DNA from: Gracilariopsis chorda
Lineage: Eukaryota > Rhodophyta > Florideophyceae > Gracilariales > Gracilariaceae
Reading direction: 5' to 3'
NCBI GenBank assembly: GCA_003194525.1
Contig: NBIV01000342.1
Coordinates: 1 to 64,000, forward strand
Length of the DNA stretch: 64,000 nt
In this document: positions 1-10,508 of the stretch, one piece after another
Numbering within the stretch: position 1 is the first letter of the stretch
How the letters are laid out: every line of letters starts with the position of its first letter
Translations under genes and position numbers: made by a program
Notes under the pieces: model-generated
What the model was told of the DNA's origin: nothing
Seen by the model: the letters and a program-made list of their open reading frames with translations, nothing else
Databases searched by the model: none

Positions 1-3000
1 GTCGCGTAGAGCCTCTCTGGTGAAGTGAAAGCGAATATCAATGTGCTTAGTACGCTTGTTCACAACTCCATTTCGAGCAAGGTCGATGCAACCTTGGTTG
101 TCCACGTACACAGTTGTGGGCTCAACCATTAGCGTCACTGACTCATCCACGTGTAGTCCACTTGCGTTGCCAATGCCAATTCCACAGTTCGTCTCAGCCA
201 GATCGCCTCCTTCGTCCCACTGCACAGACTCACATTACTTCAGCCTCAGCGCTAGACAATTGCAACTACTTCCTGTTGGCGCGAGCTCCAAGACACAGGA
301 GCACCGCACATCATGAACACATACCCACTGGTGGACTTGCGGTTGGATGTATCACCTGCCCAGTCAGAGTCTACGTATCCATACAGCTGAGTATCAGTCG
401 TGGTGCCATAAGTAAGTCCGAGGAGCGACTGCCATTGAGGTAACGCAGAACACGCTTGACCGCTTTTCCAATGAGTCTCTCCAGGTTTCTCGACATACTT
501 GGCTAGCTTGGACACTGCAAACGAGATGTCCGGTCGAGTGCCACAGAGAGATACATCAGACAACCGATCACCTGGCGATACGGGATGTTCGTCAGAGGCT
601 CTTCTACCTTAGTGAGGTCAGCACCGGAGTCCATGGGAGTGTCCATTGGTTTGCACTGCAACATGCTAAAACGTTCTAAGACCTTACGCGTGTATGCAGA
701 CTGTGTCAGGTACAGCTGTCTTTTGGATCGATCACGATGGATCTCGAACCCAAGTACCATGCGCGCTTCACTGAGATCCTTCATCTGAAAACGTTTTGAC
801 AGTTCACGCTTTACGCGATTCATTGTCTCCATACTTGGACTCGCAATGAGCAAGTCGTCCACATAAGAGCAATGATCACAAGCGCTCCCAGTACCTCTCC
901 GGTGTAAACGCACTCGTCTGCGACGTTTGGCTTCAGACCCATCCAACCAACGAGGAACAAGTACATCTTTGCAAACCACTGCCTTGATGCCTGTCGTAGC
1001 CCATAGATGGCTTTCTTGAGAAGGCATACCAAGTCCTCGTTCCCAGGTTTGATGAATCCGTCCGGCTGCTCCACGTACACAGTCTCTTCCAGGTCGCCAT
1101 TCAAGAATGCAGTCTTCACATCCATCTGGTGCAGATGATAGTTCTGCACTGCTACAATGGACAGAATCATTCTAATGGATGTGAATTTGACCACTGGTGC
1201 ATACGTCTCGGAGAAGTCTACACCTTCGATCTGCAGAAACCCTCGAGCCACCACACGAGCCTTGTACCTCACTGTCGGTTCATCGTTGTCGCCAGCCTCA
1301 TATTTTTGCACAAATACCCACTTGGATGATATCACGTTGCTGTTAGCTGGCCTTGGCACTAACTCCCATGTGTCATGCTCCATCAGAGACTCGTACTCAC
1401 TGTTCATGGCCTTGGTCCACGCTTTTTGAATCAGGACGTGACACCGCATCGGAGTATGAAGATGGGACGTCATAACTGGCAGTGAGTAGGGCAGTTCCGC
1501 GCCACCACGAGGTAGGCGCTCTACGCTCACGAGTGGATCTCCGAAGTGGTTGTGGATCTGGTACGTCTGGCTCAACTTCTGTCTCAGCTGTAGCCTCATC
1601 GTGGCCACTGCCTGAAGCTTCTTCTGGTGGAGTATCTGGTGCAGCGGGTTCAACTTGCGCAGCATCGGTGGGTGTAGTAGAGGTGGAGGTGATGTTTGAT
1701 TTCGGCTTGTCCGAGATGTCGATCTCAGCATAGTCGTCATCATCAACGTGGTCAGTACCTTGATCTGAACCACTACATTCGTCAAACCTCACATCTCTCG
1801 ACACAACCACCTTCTTCTTTTGCGCATCCCACAGTTTATAACCGTTCGATCCAGATGTGTACCCAATAAAGATTGCCTCCACGGCACGTTGCTCCAGCTT
1901 CTTCAGCTTGTGGTCCACCACTTTGTACCAGCACCGGCTACCGAACACACGCAGATTGCTCAAGTCAGGTTCATATCCACTCCACATCTCGAGTGGTGTC
2001 ACGTCACTCAGAAGGGCCTTGCAGGTGACTCGATTGCGCACATACACTGCAACGTTCAATGCTTCAGCCCAGAAGCTCTTTGGCAGTTTCTTGTGATGCA
2101 GCATCGATCTCACCAAGTCCATGAGTGTTCGGTTGAACCGTTCGGCCAGACCATTCTGATGTGGATTGTAAGGCACCGTTCGCTGATGTTCAATACCGTG
2201 ACGTTCAAGTTCTTGTGAAAACTTCTTTGACACATATTCACCAGCATTGTCTCTGCGTAACGCATGTAGCACAGACTCACGTGCGGTGATGGTTTTCACA
2301 TGTCGGTCACTCTGATTTTGAACCATCTTGAGCCACTTCACGAACACGTGGAACACCTCCTCCTTGGTCTTGAGCATGTACAAGAAGCAAAAACGGGAGT
2401 GATCATCGATGAATGTGACGAAATAGCGTGAACCTCCCAAGGAACCTACTTGGATTGGACCACAAATGTCCGAATGCACTAGGTCCAATGGGTGCAAAGC
2501 CCGTTCCCCCCTTGCTTGGGAGTTGGAGCACGTGTAGATTTTCCCACTACACAAGAGTCACACACATCCATCGATTGATTCAAGTCCACATTCAGCCCTG
2601 ACACAACACCGTTACGAGCCATATGTTTGATACCATCCACATTCACATGAGCCATTCGAGCATGCCATAGTGACAGGTCAGTCACAAGTGCGTTGTCCAT
2701 GTCTTCTGGTACTTCAATCGCGGTACATAGGTAGTACAGTCCTTTGATGCGACGGCCCTGGGCGATCATGGTGTTGCCTTTGTATACACATACTTTGGTT
2801 TTGTCAAACACCACTCGCGCACCCAGGTCACACATCGCAGATACTGACAGCAGATGATACCTTAGATTCGGTACGTGCACTACTTCACCCAACCGGCACT
2901 TGCTCTTACGCCCTTCAACAGCGAGATCGAGGTGGACACTGCCATGACCAAGAGACTCCAGCTTCGAGTCATTGCCGATACTCACACTGGCAGACTCTCT

Positions 3001-3902
3001 TTTGCTATAACTGTCAAACATTGACTCGTCATACGTCATATGGGCGGTGGCACCAGAGTCGATGATCCAGTCACTGATACTTTCTTCCACAGAACCTGTC
3101 GCAATGAGACAAACAAAGTCAGAGTCACTGTCACATCCTCGTTTCTCGTTGCCGGGATCGGTCTGCACAGCTGGGTTTGCGGCAGCACTCTGCTCTTTGC
3201 TAGCTTCGTCACGTTGTCTCTTGAAACAGTTTCTCTGGATATGCCCCTTCTACCACAGTAGTAGCACACCATGGACTTCTTTCGTGACTGCGCACCGACC
3301 AAAGCCGTGTCACTTCCGGACTCCTCCTTGGCACGATCGTTCATTCGCTGTTCCTCTTGCAGCAAACGACTCTTCACAAACTCTAAATCGAGTTTACGAT
3401 TACCAATCGTGGTGTCAATAGCGACAATGAGGTGTTCGAAGCGGTATGGTAGCCCACATAGGATTGCCATAGCGATGTCTTCTTCCTCAACCACTACTTC
3501 CATGCTCTTCAGATCCGATGCAAGATGACGAACACGATTGATGAAGTGTAACATTTTCTCATCATCTCGCATCTTGGCTGTGTAGAAGGCACGTCTTGCA
3601 TTGATTCGGTTGAGCAGCGTTTTACGCTGGAACACATCGCAAATGGCTTTCCACATTTCCGCAGCATTCTCGGTATCCCTCACATGGTCCAAATTCTCAT
3701 CACTGATGCTGAGACCAATAACAGCCCTGGCCTTGGCGTCTTTCTTCTTCCATGCTGACAACTCGTCATCGTCCGTAGGCCTGGTTGATTCAAGATGGTC
3801 ATCGAGGTCCTTGAGTGCAAGCAGCAACTCAACCTTTTGCTTCCATACATGGAAGTTATCCTCACCCAACTTTTCAATCTTGATGCCACCGAATGAATCC
3901 AT
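1..3902 (-). pseudogene. copia Gag-Pol polyprotein of copy A, frameshifted
   Basis: Codes for a Ty1/copia polyprotein starting at the ATG at 3902 (MDSFGG). Order: Gag with the N-terminal helical region; zinc knuckle near 3250; aspartic protease with IDSGATAH near 3060; integrase zinc region (CDSCVVGK) near 2570 and DDE core (HSDICGP, LRRDNAGEY, NGLAERFNR); RT; then RNase H. Compared base by base with copy B, A carries single-base indels near 3253, 2512 (G6 instead of G7), 1426, 866 (at the YVDD box), 545 and 455. Each shifts the frame, so the gene is read in six overlapping segments. Most indels lie in short homopolymers, so true decay and assembly error are both possible. A keeps the first Cys of the integrase CxxC, which B and G have as Trp. 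Confidence 0.9.
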
Positions 3903-5127
3903 TCTTTGTAGATGTCAACAAAAAGCACAGGTGCGATGAAAGACCTACGGCACTTAAGTAGTACAAAAATGGCAACAACGACAACAATAACAACAAAAAC
4001 AACGACAACAACAACAACAACAACAAAACTTCAAATTCGGGCGCAGTGACGGGAGAAACTACCTCCGCTACCCTAGAGTGTCGGACCCCTGGCCCCCGGA
4101 GATGCTCCGGGTACAAGACGTCTTCTTCTGTCTTCCCTCTCCTACGTCTAAGGAGAAGATGCGTCGCTCTCTACGAGGCTTCCAGAGGATGGGTAATGAC
4201 CCAAGATACGCCTTCACCAAGTATAACCCTCTCTGGCCTCTTGCAAGAACGTGCACGACCTCGCAACTGAAGCTACTATGGCAACCAAAGTACGCTGCTA
4301 ACGCGCAATCACTTAAGGTCACACGCGGCCTGATCCTAAGAAGGAGGTCAGCCTACGCCACGTCGCCTCCCCGCACAAACGCCCAAGGGTCAGATGCACG
4401 GATCAAAAGCTCGTTATGGAATACCTTCGCAACAGCCCAAGAATCCCGACACGCAGTCAGGATCAAAACAAATAATTCAATCACCCACACCAGCGCAGTA
4501 CGCCACGGCACCCCGTCCACAGATGCACCCGCTGAACTTACCAGGTCTTAACGACCTTCACCGTTATCTGTCCAAATGGACCGGTGGGAAGCCGCTCGAC
4601 AGTACACCCGCTTTGGTTCAAGCCGCCAGGCTCACGTCCCCGGATACCTGGAATCACCCAAAGTAACCCGGATCAACCGCTCGTCGCACTGGACACCAGA
4701 TGATGATTAAGAAACACGAAAAACAAACAACTGCTGGGCACACGATCACGGAGCCCAGACTTGGAAACTACACCGACTCGACCTCACGGATACGACCCGA
4801 CAAACGACTCGGGGATCCCAAAACACAAGATAGAGGGAGTGTCACACCCAAAGTAGATAGCGATCGACAACACGGGCAACAACGGAGGCCCAACTCAACA
4901 ACGATAGGAAGCAAACGTCGAACCACTACCACCCCAACGCCCTCAGGGAGGAACGCAAACCAAAGGAGAATGACCAACACCGACCAACAATGGGATCAAG
5001 ACACCCGACGCAACGACGAAAGAGGCAGCAACAGCAAAACGGATGAACGGCGGTGAGGGAGAGCGGCGACAGACGAACGATACGGAAAGGGATAGCGGCA
5101 GCGGTCAGCGGGGCTGGGCCTATAACC
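3903..5127 (-). other. 5' leader of copy A with primer binding site
   Basis: Untranslated leader of about 1.2 kb between LTR and gag. At 5113-5127 the minus strand reads GGTTATAGGCCCAGC, one mismatch from the anticodon-stem complement of initiator tRNA-Met. Next to gag is a (GTT/GTC)n tract (plus-strand AAC repeats, about 3965-4026). At 4039-4075 lies the leader block shared with family 2, and at about 4092-4112 a CCCGGAG-CAT-CTCCGGG hairpin. A 157-codon ORF on the opposite strand (4078-4551) is discussed as a finding; I do not call it a gene. Confidence 0.75.
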
Positions 5128-5906
5128 TGTTGAAAGTTGAAAGGAAGTTGAGGGGATGGAAGGGAAGTTCGCCAGCTCTAGCTTGGATTTACTTGGAGGT
5201 CCTTCAGGCACATCTTATGTACCACTCTAAACTCGAATTGCGCGGGAACACCAACTACAAGTAAAACCTAAACCACTAAGCAGGGACACTCAATACTACC
5301 AATCATCATCTAACATGACATAGCCAGCTCAGCACAACCTCATTACACCAACGCACACCAACGCACCAACGTTCTGTAATAGTTACGTGCATACACATGA
5401 CCATGACAAGGCACAAATTCACGACTCCAACACACGCCAGCACATGCCAACACATCACGGTAAGTCAACACGTTACGGTAAGTCGGCACGTAACCTGTGG
5501 TGTTAGTGCCATGTCATCATGTGGCAATGCACACAACACCCACGTCATCAATATACCCGTGCATGTGTAAACCTGTTGACAGTGCATGCGCACCTTACCA
5601 TTGTACCAACCACTGCTGTACCACTTGTACCAGGTGTCAACCACTTCATCAGTATCCCCTGCACACAACGTACACTGTGACCACTGTAGTAGCTGGACAC
5701 GTGGGTGTGTCCAACCGATCCAGTTATGCCATACCACTTGTACGCACCACGTTGCATATGTACATTTGCAGTAGCCAATCAGAAGCCAGTTTCACGTTGG
5801 GTTCGCGCACACGCGCATATGCGCTTTTGCAGAGGTACCCTCTAAAACAGCCCATGCTCCCCGGAACATTTGGTTTTCAGTGACAGCACACGTACTACTG
5901 CCAACA
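5128..5906 (-). repeat. 5' LTR of copy A (779 bp)
   Basis: Bounded by TGTTGG...TCAACA on the minus strand and the same length (779 bp) as both LTRs of copy B. U3 holds the perfect palindrome GCGCATATGCGC (5813-5824), then CAACGTGAAAC and an ATTGG (inverted CCAAT) box. The inner end adjoins the primer binding site directly. Confidence 0.93.
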
Positions 5907-7441
5907 CTCGATGCTTAGAAAGTTGACCAGAAGCTAATATGAATTCCTGATCGCGATACAGCTATTGACTTGCAGCTCATGTCACACTATGAGGAGGGAA
6001 CTGGAGCGGAGTATCTCAAAACTCAACAGCGAGGGCGCCAGCGGAGACCGTGTAACCAAGTCTCAACGCTGGTCCAGACGCGTCTGGTACGCAAATCACA
6101 GGCGGAGGTCCGGTTTTCTACGCCCGGAGTATAGTCACGAGTAGCTCTGAAGCAAACTCGGAAACGAAAATAACTTCGTAAAGGCGGGCGCACTGACGGG
6201 AGAAACTACCTCCGCTACCCTAACGGTTGAACCCCTGGACCCTGGTAACTCTCTCCAGGTGAGGTACGAAATTCTTCTTGACCTACCCTGTTCTGTGCAC
6301 TTCAGAACGAGGGGCTTTCCAATCCGTACGTGTCGTCCCAGGGAGGTTAGTAGCTGTCGCGATAAGCGTTCACCAGTGAACCCCTGCTAGACACTTGCAG
6401 GAAAATAGCGCGGTCTTCTTTGTGCGCTGAAGTAATGGAGCCGGGATCGGAACAGGTGCAGGTCGGCTTACCAGAAAAGGTGTCTCTGAACGCTTTGCCT
6501 ACTTTCACCACAGCACCAAATACTTCCACAAGACTCGCAAAGATGATCTGCGCAAGACGATGAATCGAACGAAAGAAAGTCAAAAGAGCGCGACGTCTGC
6601 AAAATATCGACGCTTTGGGCCCATAACCTGATGATGTAAACGATAGTTGGGCTTCGGCGGAAATGAAAAAGGAAAGAAAGAAAGAAAATAAAGAGTGAAG
6701 GTTGCCAGGCTTGGGGCCGAGTTTAATTGGTACTGCGACTTCAGAGTCTTATATAGCACATCTACTTCGCACTTCCACTACAAGAAAACCCTACAGCACT
6801 AAGTGGGGACACCCAATACTACCAATCATAATCAAACATAACACAATAAGGGTTGCACAAACTGATTACAGCTTAGTACAACCAGGCATAACAACATTAC
6901 AACACATTGCAACCACGCACACCAGGTGAACCAAGCAGCCAACAACGCACAATAAGTGAACCGGACATGCCAACAATGTGCCAGCATGCTGCAGCACTGT
7001 ATACACACTTCTTCGCATCATCATGACAATGACAAAGCACAAATACACATGCCACCGCATCCATGTACATACCCTAGGTGTGTTGCGTGCATGGCACGTG
7101 CTTACTTGCACAAGCGCATACATGACACACTTCCATATACCTGTAAACCACATGTAGCCACACATATTCTTCAGTACCATCCCCATTCACCTTATGCCAA
7201 GTAGCTAGTTCCGTGCCCAGGACCCATACAATGCATAACACTTGTAACCAATACGTTGCATATGAGTATTTGCAGTATCCAATCATATGCCCGTTTCACG
7301 TTGGGTTTGAGAACACACGCATATGCGCTTTTGTAGAGCAGGTCCCAAAAACAGCCCTCCGTTATATCAAACTTTGGTTCCAAGTGTTGCTTTACGATGT
7401 CCCAGGACTACCAGGCACTCGACTATGTGCTAACATCAACA
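5907..7441 (-). mobile_element. copia family 2 copy F: LTR plus leader only
   Basis: Minus-strand remnant. The LTR is 6629-7441 (TGTTGATG...CATCATCA on the minus strand), followed by a primer binding site GGTTATGGGCCCA (6616-6628) and a leader running down to 5907, where the LTR of A interrupts it just before gag. The leader matches that of D, including the conserved block at 6185-6221 and a CCTGG/CCAGG hairpin. The right LTR end is joined to the integrase coding sequence of copy C, so F is an insertion in C. Its coding region would lie beyond A, left of the window. U3 has ACGCATATGCGC, CAACGTGAAAC and ATTGG. Confidence 0.85.
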
Positions 7442-8996
7442 CAAGGCAATGTACTCTTCGGCATTGTCAGAGTGCAGCTTTCGAATAAGCACATGCTCTC
7501 CTCCAAGCTGTTTGAGCTTCTGTCTCACACCCAAGAACACTTGTGCAATCTCAGACCTATGCATCATGAACCCAAGTACTGCATATCGCGATTGATCATC
7601 CACAAATCCAGATGCATACCGGAATCGATCTGGGAACGATGGCACTAATGGACCCCTAATGTCTGAGTGCACAATGTCTCCAACGTTGTCAGATCTTTCA
7701 AACTTGCCCAGAAATGGCAGTTTATGTGCTTTGCCAAGCCGACACGATCGACATATCTCCTCCATGCACTTGAGTTTTGGGACTCCGTCGACATGTTCAT
7801 GAACCTTTTGTAGGTCATACTCATTCATTTGTGCCAGTCTGCGATGCCACAATGTACTTGTGCTGTCGTCTGTTGCAGAAAGCATCTTGGATGTATCCCA
7901 GTGGTCAATGGGGTTGGGTAGCATGTACAGACGGGAACGATTATGACGAGTCCCACGTCCAATGTCAAACCCGTGCTCATGTTGTAGGGTTACCTCCTTA
8001 CCACAGAACCGTGACTGGATACCCTTGTCAGCTAAGCGACCTACAGATACTAGGTTATATCCAAGATTCGGAACTAGCAGCACTTTCGCCAACCTGAGCT
8101 TCACATCCGAGAAGGGTAGTATGACATCTCCTTGTTGCGCGGCATTCACCGTGGTGTTGTCAGCTAGCTCAATTGTCTTCTCTGGTATGTCAATCAGTGT
8201 GTCTGGAACGAACGCAGATACAGAACAGAAGAAATGAGACGTAGCACCACTGTCCGCATAAGTGTCGATGTGACTAATAGCTGGCGGTACCACTGAAGAC
8301 TTCTCAGTAGCAACACCAGCAATCTCAACTTTGGACGCTCTACTGGATGACTTCCCAGAACGCTTTGGCTTCTCAACTGCGTTCACCCTCAGGTGGTCCA
8401 AGATTGCTTGTGGCAGATGGTTGTCAGGGTTGTCTGGATTCACGTGACATCGGTCTTGGGTATGTCCATCACGGTCGCAGAAGGTGCAGTGGTACACGTT
8501 TCTGCTTCCAGCAGCATACGCACGACCAGTGGGGTCGTTAACAGTGGTCGAATCTGACGCGTTACCATCATTTTCATTACCAATCGATGATCTGCTGTGT
8601 CCACTTAGTCGGGCACCACCCTTGTACCTGTTCTTTTTGGGATTACGACCTCTACTGGAACTACCTGGACCCATTTGACGAGCATTAGATTCATCAATCA
8701 GGGTTGTCGCCACATAGTGCCATGTCAGTTCGGAGATCTCCTTGGTACTAAATGCTGCTGCAGTTGATTCCAAAGAGCAGTTGGGGTCAATAGAGGCCAG
8801 AAGCATAGGTGCCTTGTGAGACTCAGGTATAGCTGCATCCTTGCCCATGCGGTCCAGCTGCGAGAACAGACAGGCAAACTGGTCCACATACTCAGACATT
8901 TTTTGGCCTTTGTATGACATTCTGAACAGCTGAGTCTGCACAGCTATACGAGACACAGTCCTGTTTGAGGCATATCTCGCATCCAGTATGTTGAAA
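7442..8996 (-). pseudogene. copia family 2 copy C: Gag-protease-integrase fragment
   Basis: An uninterrupted minus-strand coding stretch of about 518 codons with both ends removed by insertions. It starts in mid Gag (ILDARYASNRTVS, matching residue ~118 of D). Then come a zinc knuckle CTFCDRDGHTQDRC (CX2CX4HX4C), protease box YADSGATSHFF, integrase zinc site CRSCRLGKAHK, first catalytic Asp in VHSDIRGPL and second in HSDNAEEY. It ends where the LTR of F begins, before the catalytic Glu. The 5' side is cut by the LTR of D at 8996/8997. No internal stop is present, so C was probably fairly young when D and F landed in it. Confidence 0.9.
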
Positions 8997-9718
8997 TGTT
9001 GAACTCTACAAGTGGTCGAGTGCCTGTCCAACCCCCACAGAAGGTGTCAGCTTGGTCCAAAACCAAACCTTCAGGGGACGATGGGCACTTTTGGAGCCCC
9101 TCGCTCCAAAAGCGCATATGCGCCTCTGCTCAAACCCAACGTGAAACGGCAATGTGATTGGCTACTGCAAAATGCTATATGCATTGTATACCGTACAAGT
9201 GTTATGGAGTGTATGGTACTGGATTGCGGATATGCACAAGTGGAGCAATGTGGTTGGTCCAAGTGTGCGCGCAGTAGACGGTTGTGCTGCAATGCCGAAG
9301 ATGCGAATTGGAGCTGTATTGGGTGATTTGGGACAATGTGCGTTTGCGGGCTGCGCGGAGGGGTTGGAGTGCAAGGATGGTAATTGTTGATTTTCTAGAG
9401 CTGGTTCCAGATCAAGGGACTGGCAATGGATTTGCCGCATTGGTTGATTTAGTTATTTGAAATTGTGACCCTCTAGATTGTGTGCGCTTTTCGTGTACAC
9501 CTGCACACACGAATAACGTGTAGTGTAATGGTGCAACCACCACCGTCGCTTGCTGCGACGACGGTGAAGTGTGTGCGGTAGGGTATATGTAGATTGGCTT
9601 TGCCTGCTGTCGAGTAAACTGGTCGACTAAGGCTGACAACCTTCCTTGTTTTATTTTCTTGTTTCTTCTTCCTCCCGTTGTTTCTTCCCCTTTGTTTTCA
9701 TAACCCGCGTGCGAAGCA
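8997..9718 (+). repeat. 5' LTR of copia family 2 copy D (~722 bp)
   Basis: Starts TGTTGAACTC exactly where the gag homology of C stops and ends AGCA just before a perfect primer binding site. The first 35 bases resemble the LTR start of F (shared TCGAGTGCCTG). U3 has GCGCATATGCGC (9112-9123), CAACGTGAAAC and GATTGGCTAC, as in family 1. A 24-bp pyrimidine-rich stretch lies at 9655-9690. The 3' partner LTR is absent because B interrupts the element. Confidence 0.85.
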
Positions 9719-10508
9719 ACGGGTTATGGGCCCAGAGCGTCGACTTTTTGCAGACGTCGCACTCTGCTAATATCTCTTTGGATTCTACGAAGACTGGTTT
9801 TTCTTTCGCGCAGGTACGCGTTGCGTTGCGAGCGAGCGAATCTTGTGGAAGTCGAGTGGCAGTGGTGAAAGTAGGCAAAGCGTTCAGAGACACCTTCTCT
9901 GGTAAGCCGACCTGCGCCTGTTCCGATCCCTGCTTCTTTGCTTCAGCGCACAAGGAAGACGGTGCTATTTTCCGGCAAGCGACTAGAAGGGGTTAACTGG
10001 TGAAAGCTTATCGCGTCAGCTACTAGCCTCCCTTGGACGTCTCGTACGGATTGTAAAGCCCCTCGCTCTGAAGTGCGCAGAGCAGGATTGGTTGCAGAAA
10101 CCGCATCTCACCTGGAGAGAGTTACCAGGGACCAGAGGATTCGGACCTCTAGGGTAGCGGGGATAGTATCTCCTGCCAGTGCGCCCGTCTTAAGAAGTTT
10201 TATTTCTGTCCAGGCTCGTATCAGTACGTCCTGTGAGTATACTCCGGGCGTTGATTACCCGAACTCTGCCTGTGATCGCGTACGAGACGCGTCTCGACAA
10301 GAGTAGTAGACTTGGTTACACGGTCTCCGCTGAAGTTTTCGCTATTGAGTGTTTGAGATTCTTCTCCGCTCCAGTTTTTCTGGTTCTTCGTGTAACAGAA
10401 GCCTTGAAATCCCTCTTTTGGCTTCAATACATTGCGTGGATATCACTACATTTGGCATCTACATAGTTGCTTTTGTTGCTTTTCTTTGGTTCTAGTCCCG
10501 TAGGAACC
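9719..10508 (+). other. leader of copy D with tRNA-iMet half-molecule primer site
   Basis: The primer binding site GGGTTATGGGCCCAG (9721-9735) complements the anticodon stem-loop of eukaryotic initiator tRNA-Met, the mode known for Drosophila copia. CATAACCC at 9699-9706 (LTR end) pairs perfectly with GGGTTATG at 9721-9728. Farther down are a CCTGG...CCAGG hairpin (10111-10129), an AGAGG/CCTCT hairpin (10133-10149) and the block CTAGGGTAGC...GTGCGCCCG (10149-10197) shared with family 1. The leader ends at the gag ATG. Confidence 0.75.

Larger units (their letters stand above)
1..5906 (-). mobile_element. Ty1/copia element A, family 1, 3' end beyond window
   Basis: Minus-strand copia-type LTR retrotransposon. 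From right to left it reads 5' LTR (5906-5128), primer binding site, a 1.2-kb leader, gag, protease, integrase, reverse transcriptase and RNase H; the window starts inside RNase H, so the 3' LTR is not seen. It is nearly colinear with copy B at 13254-20076, and A and B form a long inverted pair about 7.3 kb apart. The right LTR end abuts the leader of family 2 copy F, so A appears inserted in F. Target duplications cannot be checked because the left end is missing. Confidence 0.93.

Noticed and set aside
1482-1733. Antisense frames opposite the copia hinge (also 17429-17998)
   Set aside because: Shadows of the acidic hinge and RT codons in gag-pol.
5497-5883. Cys/His/Thr-rich 128-codon frame in the A LTR (and mirrored in the B LTRs)
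   Set aside because: It is the LTR read in antisense, broken in B 5' LTR and other copies; promoter sequence explains it.
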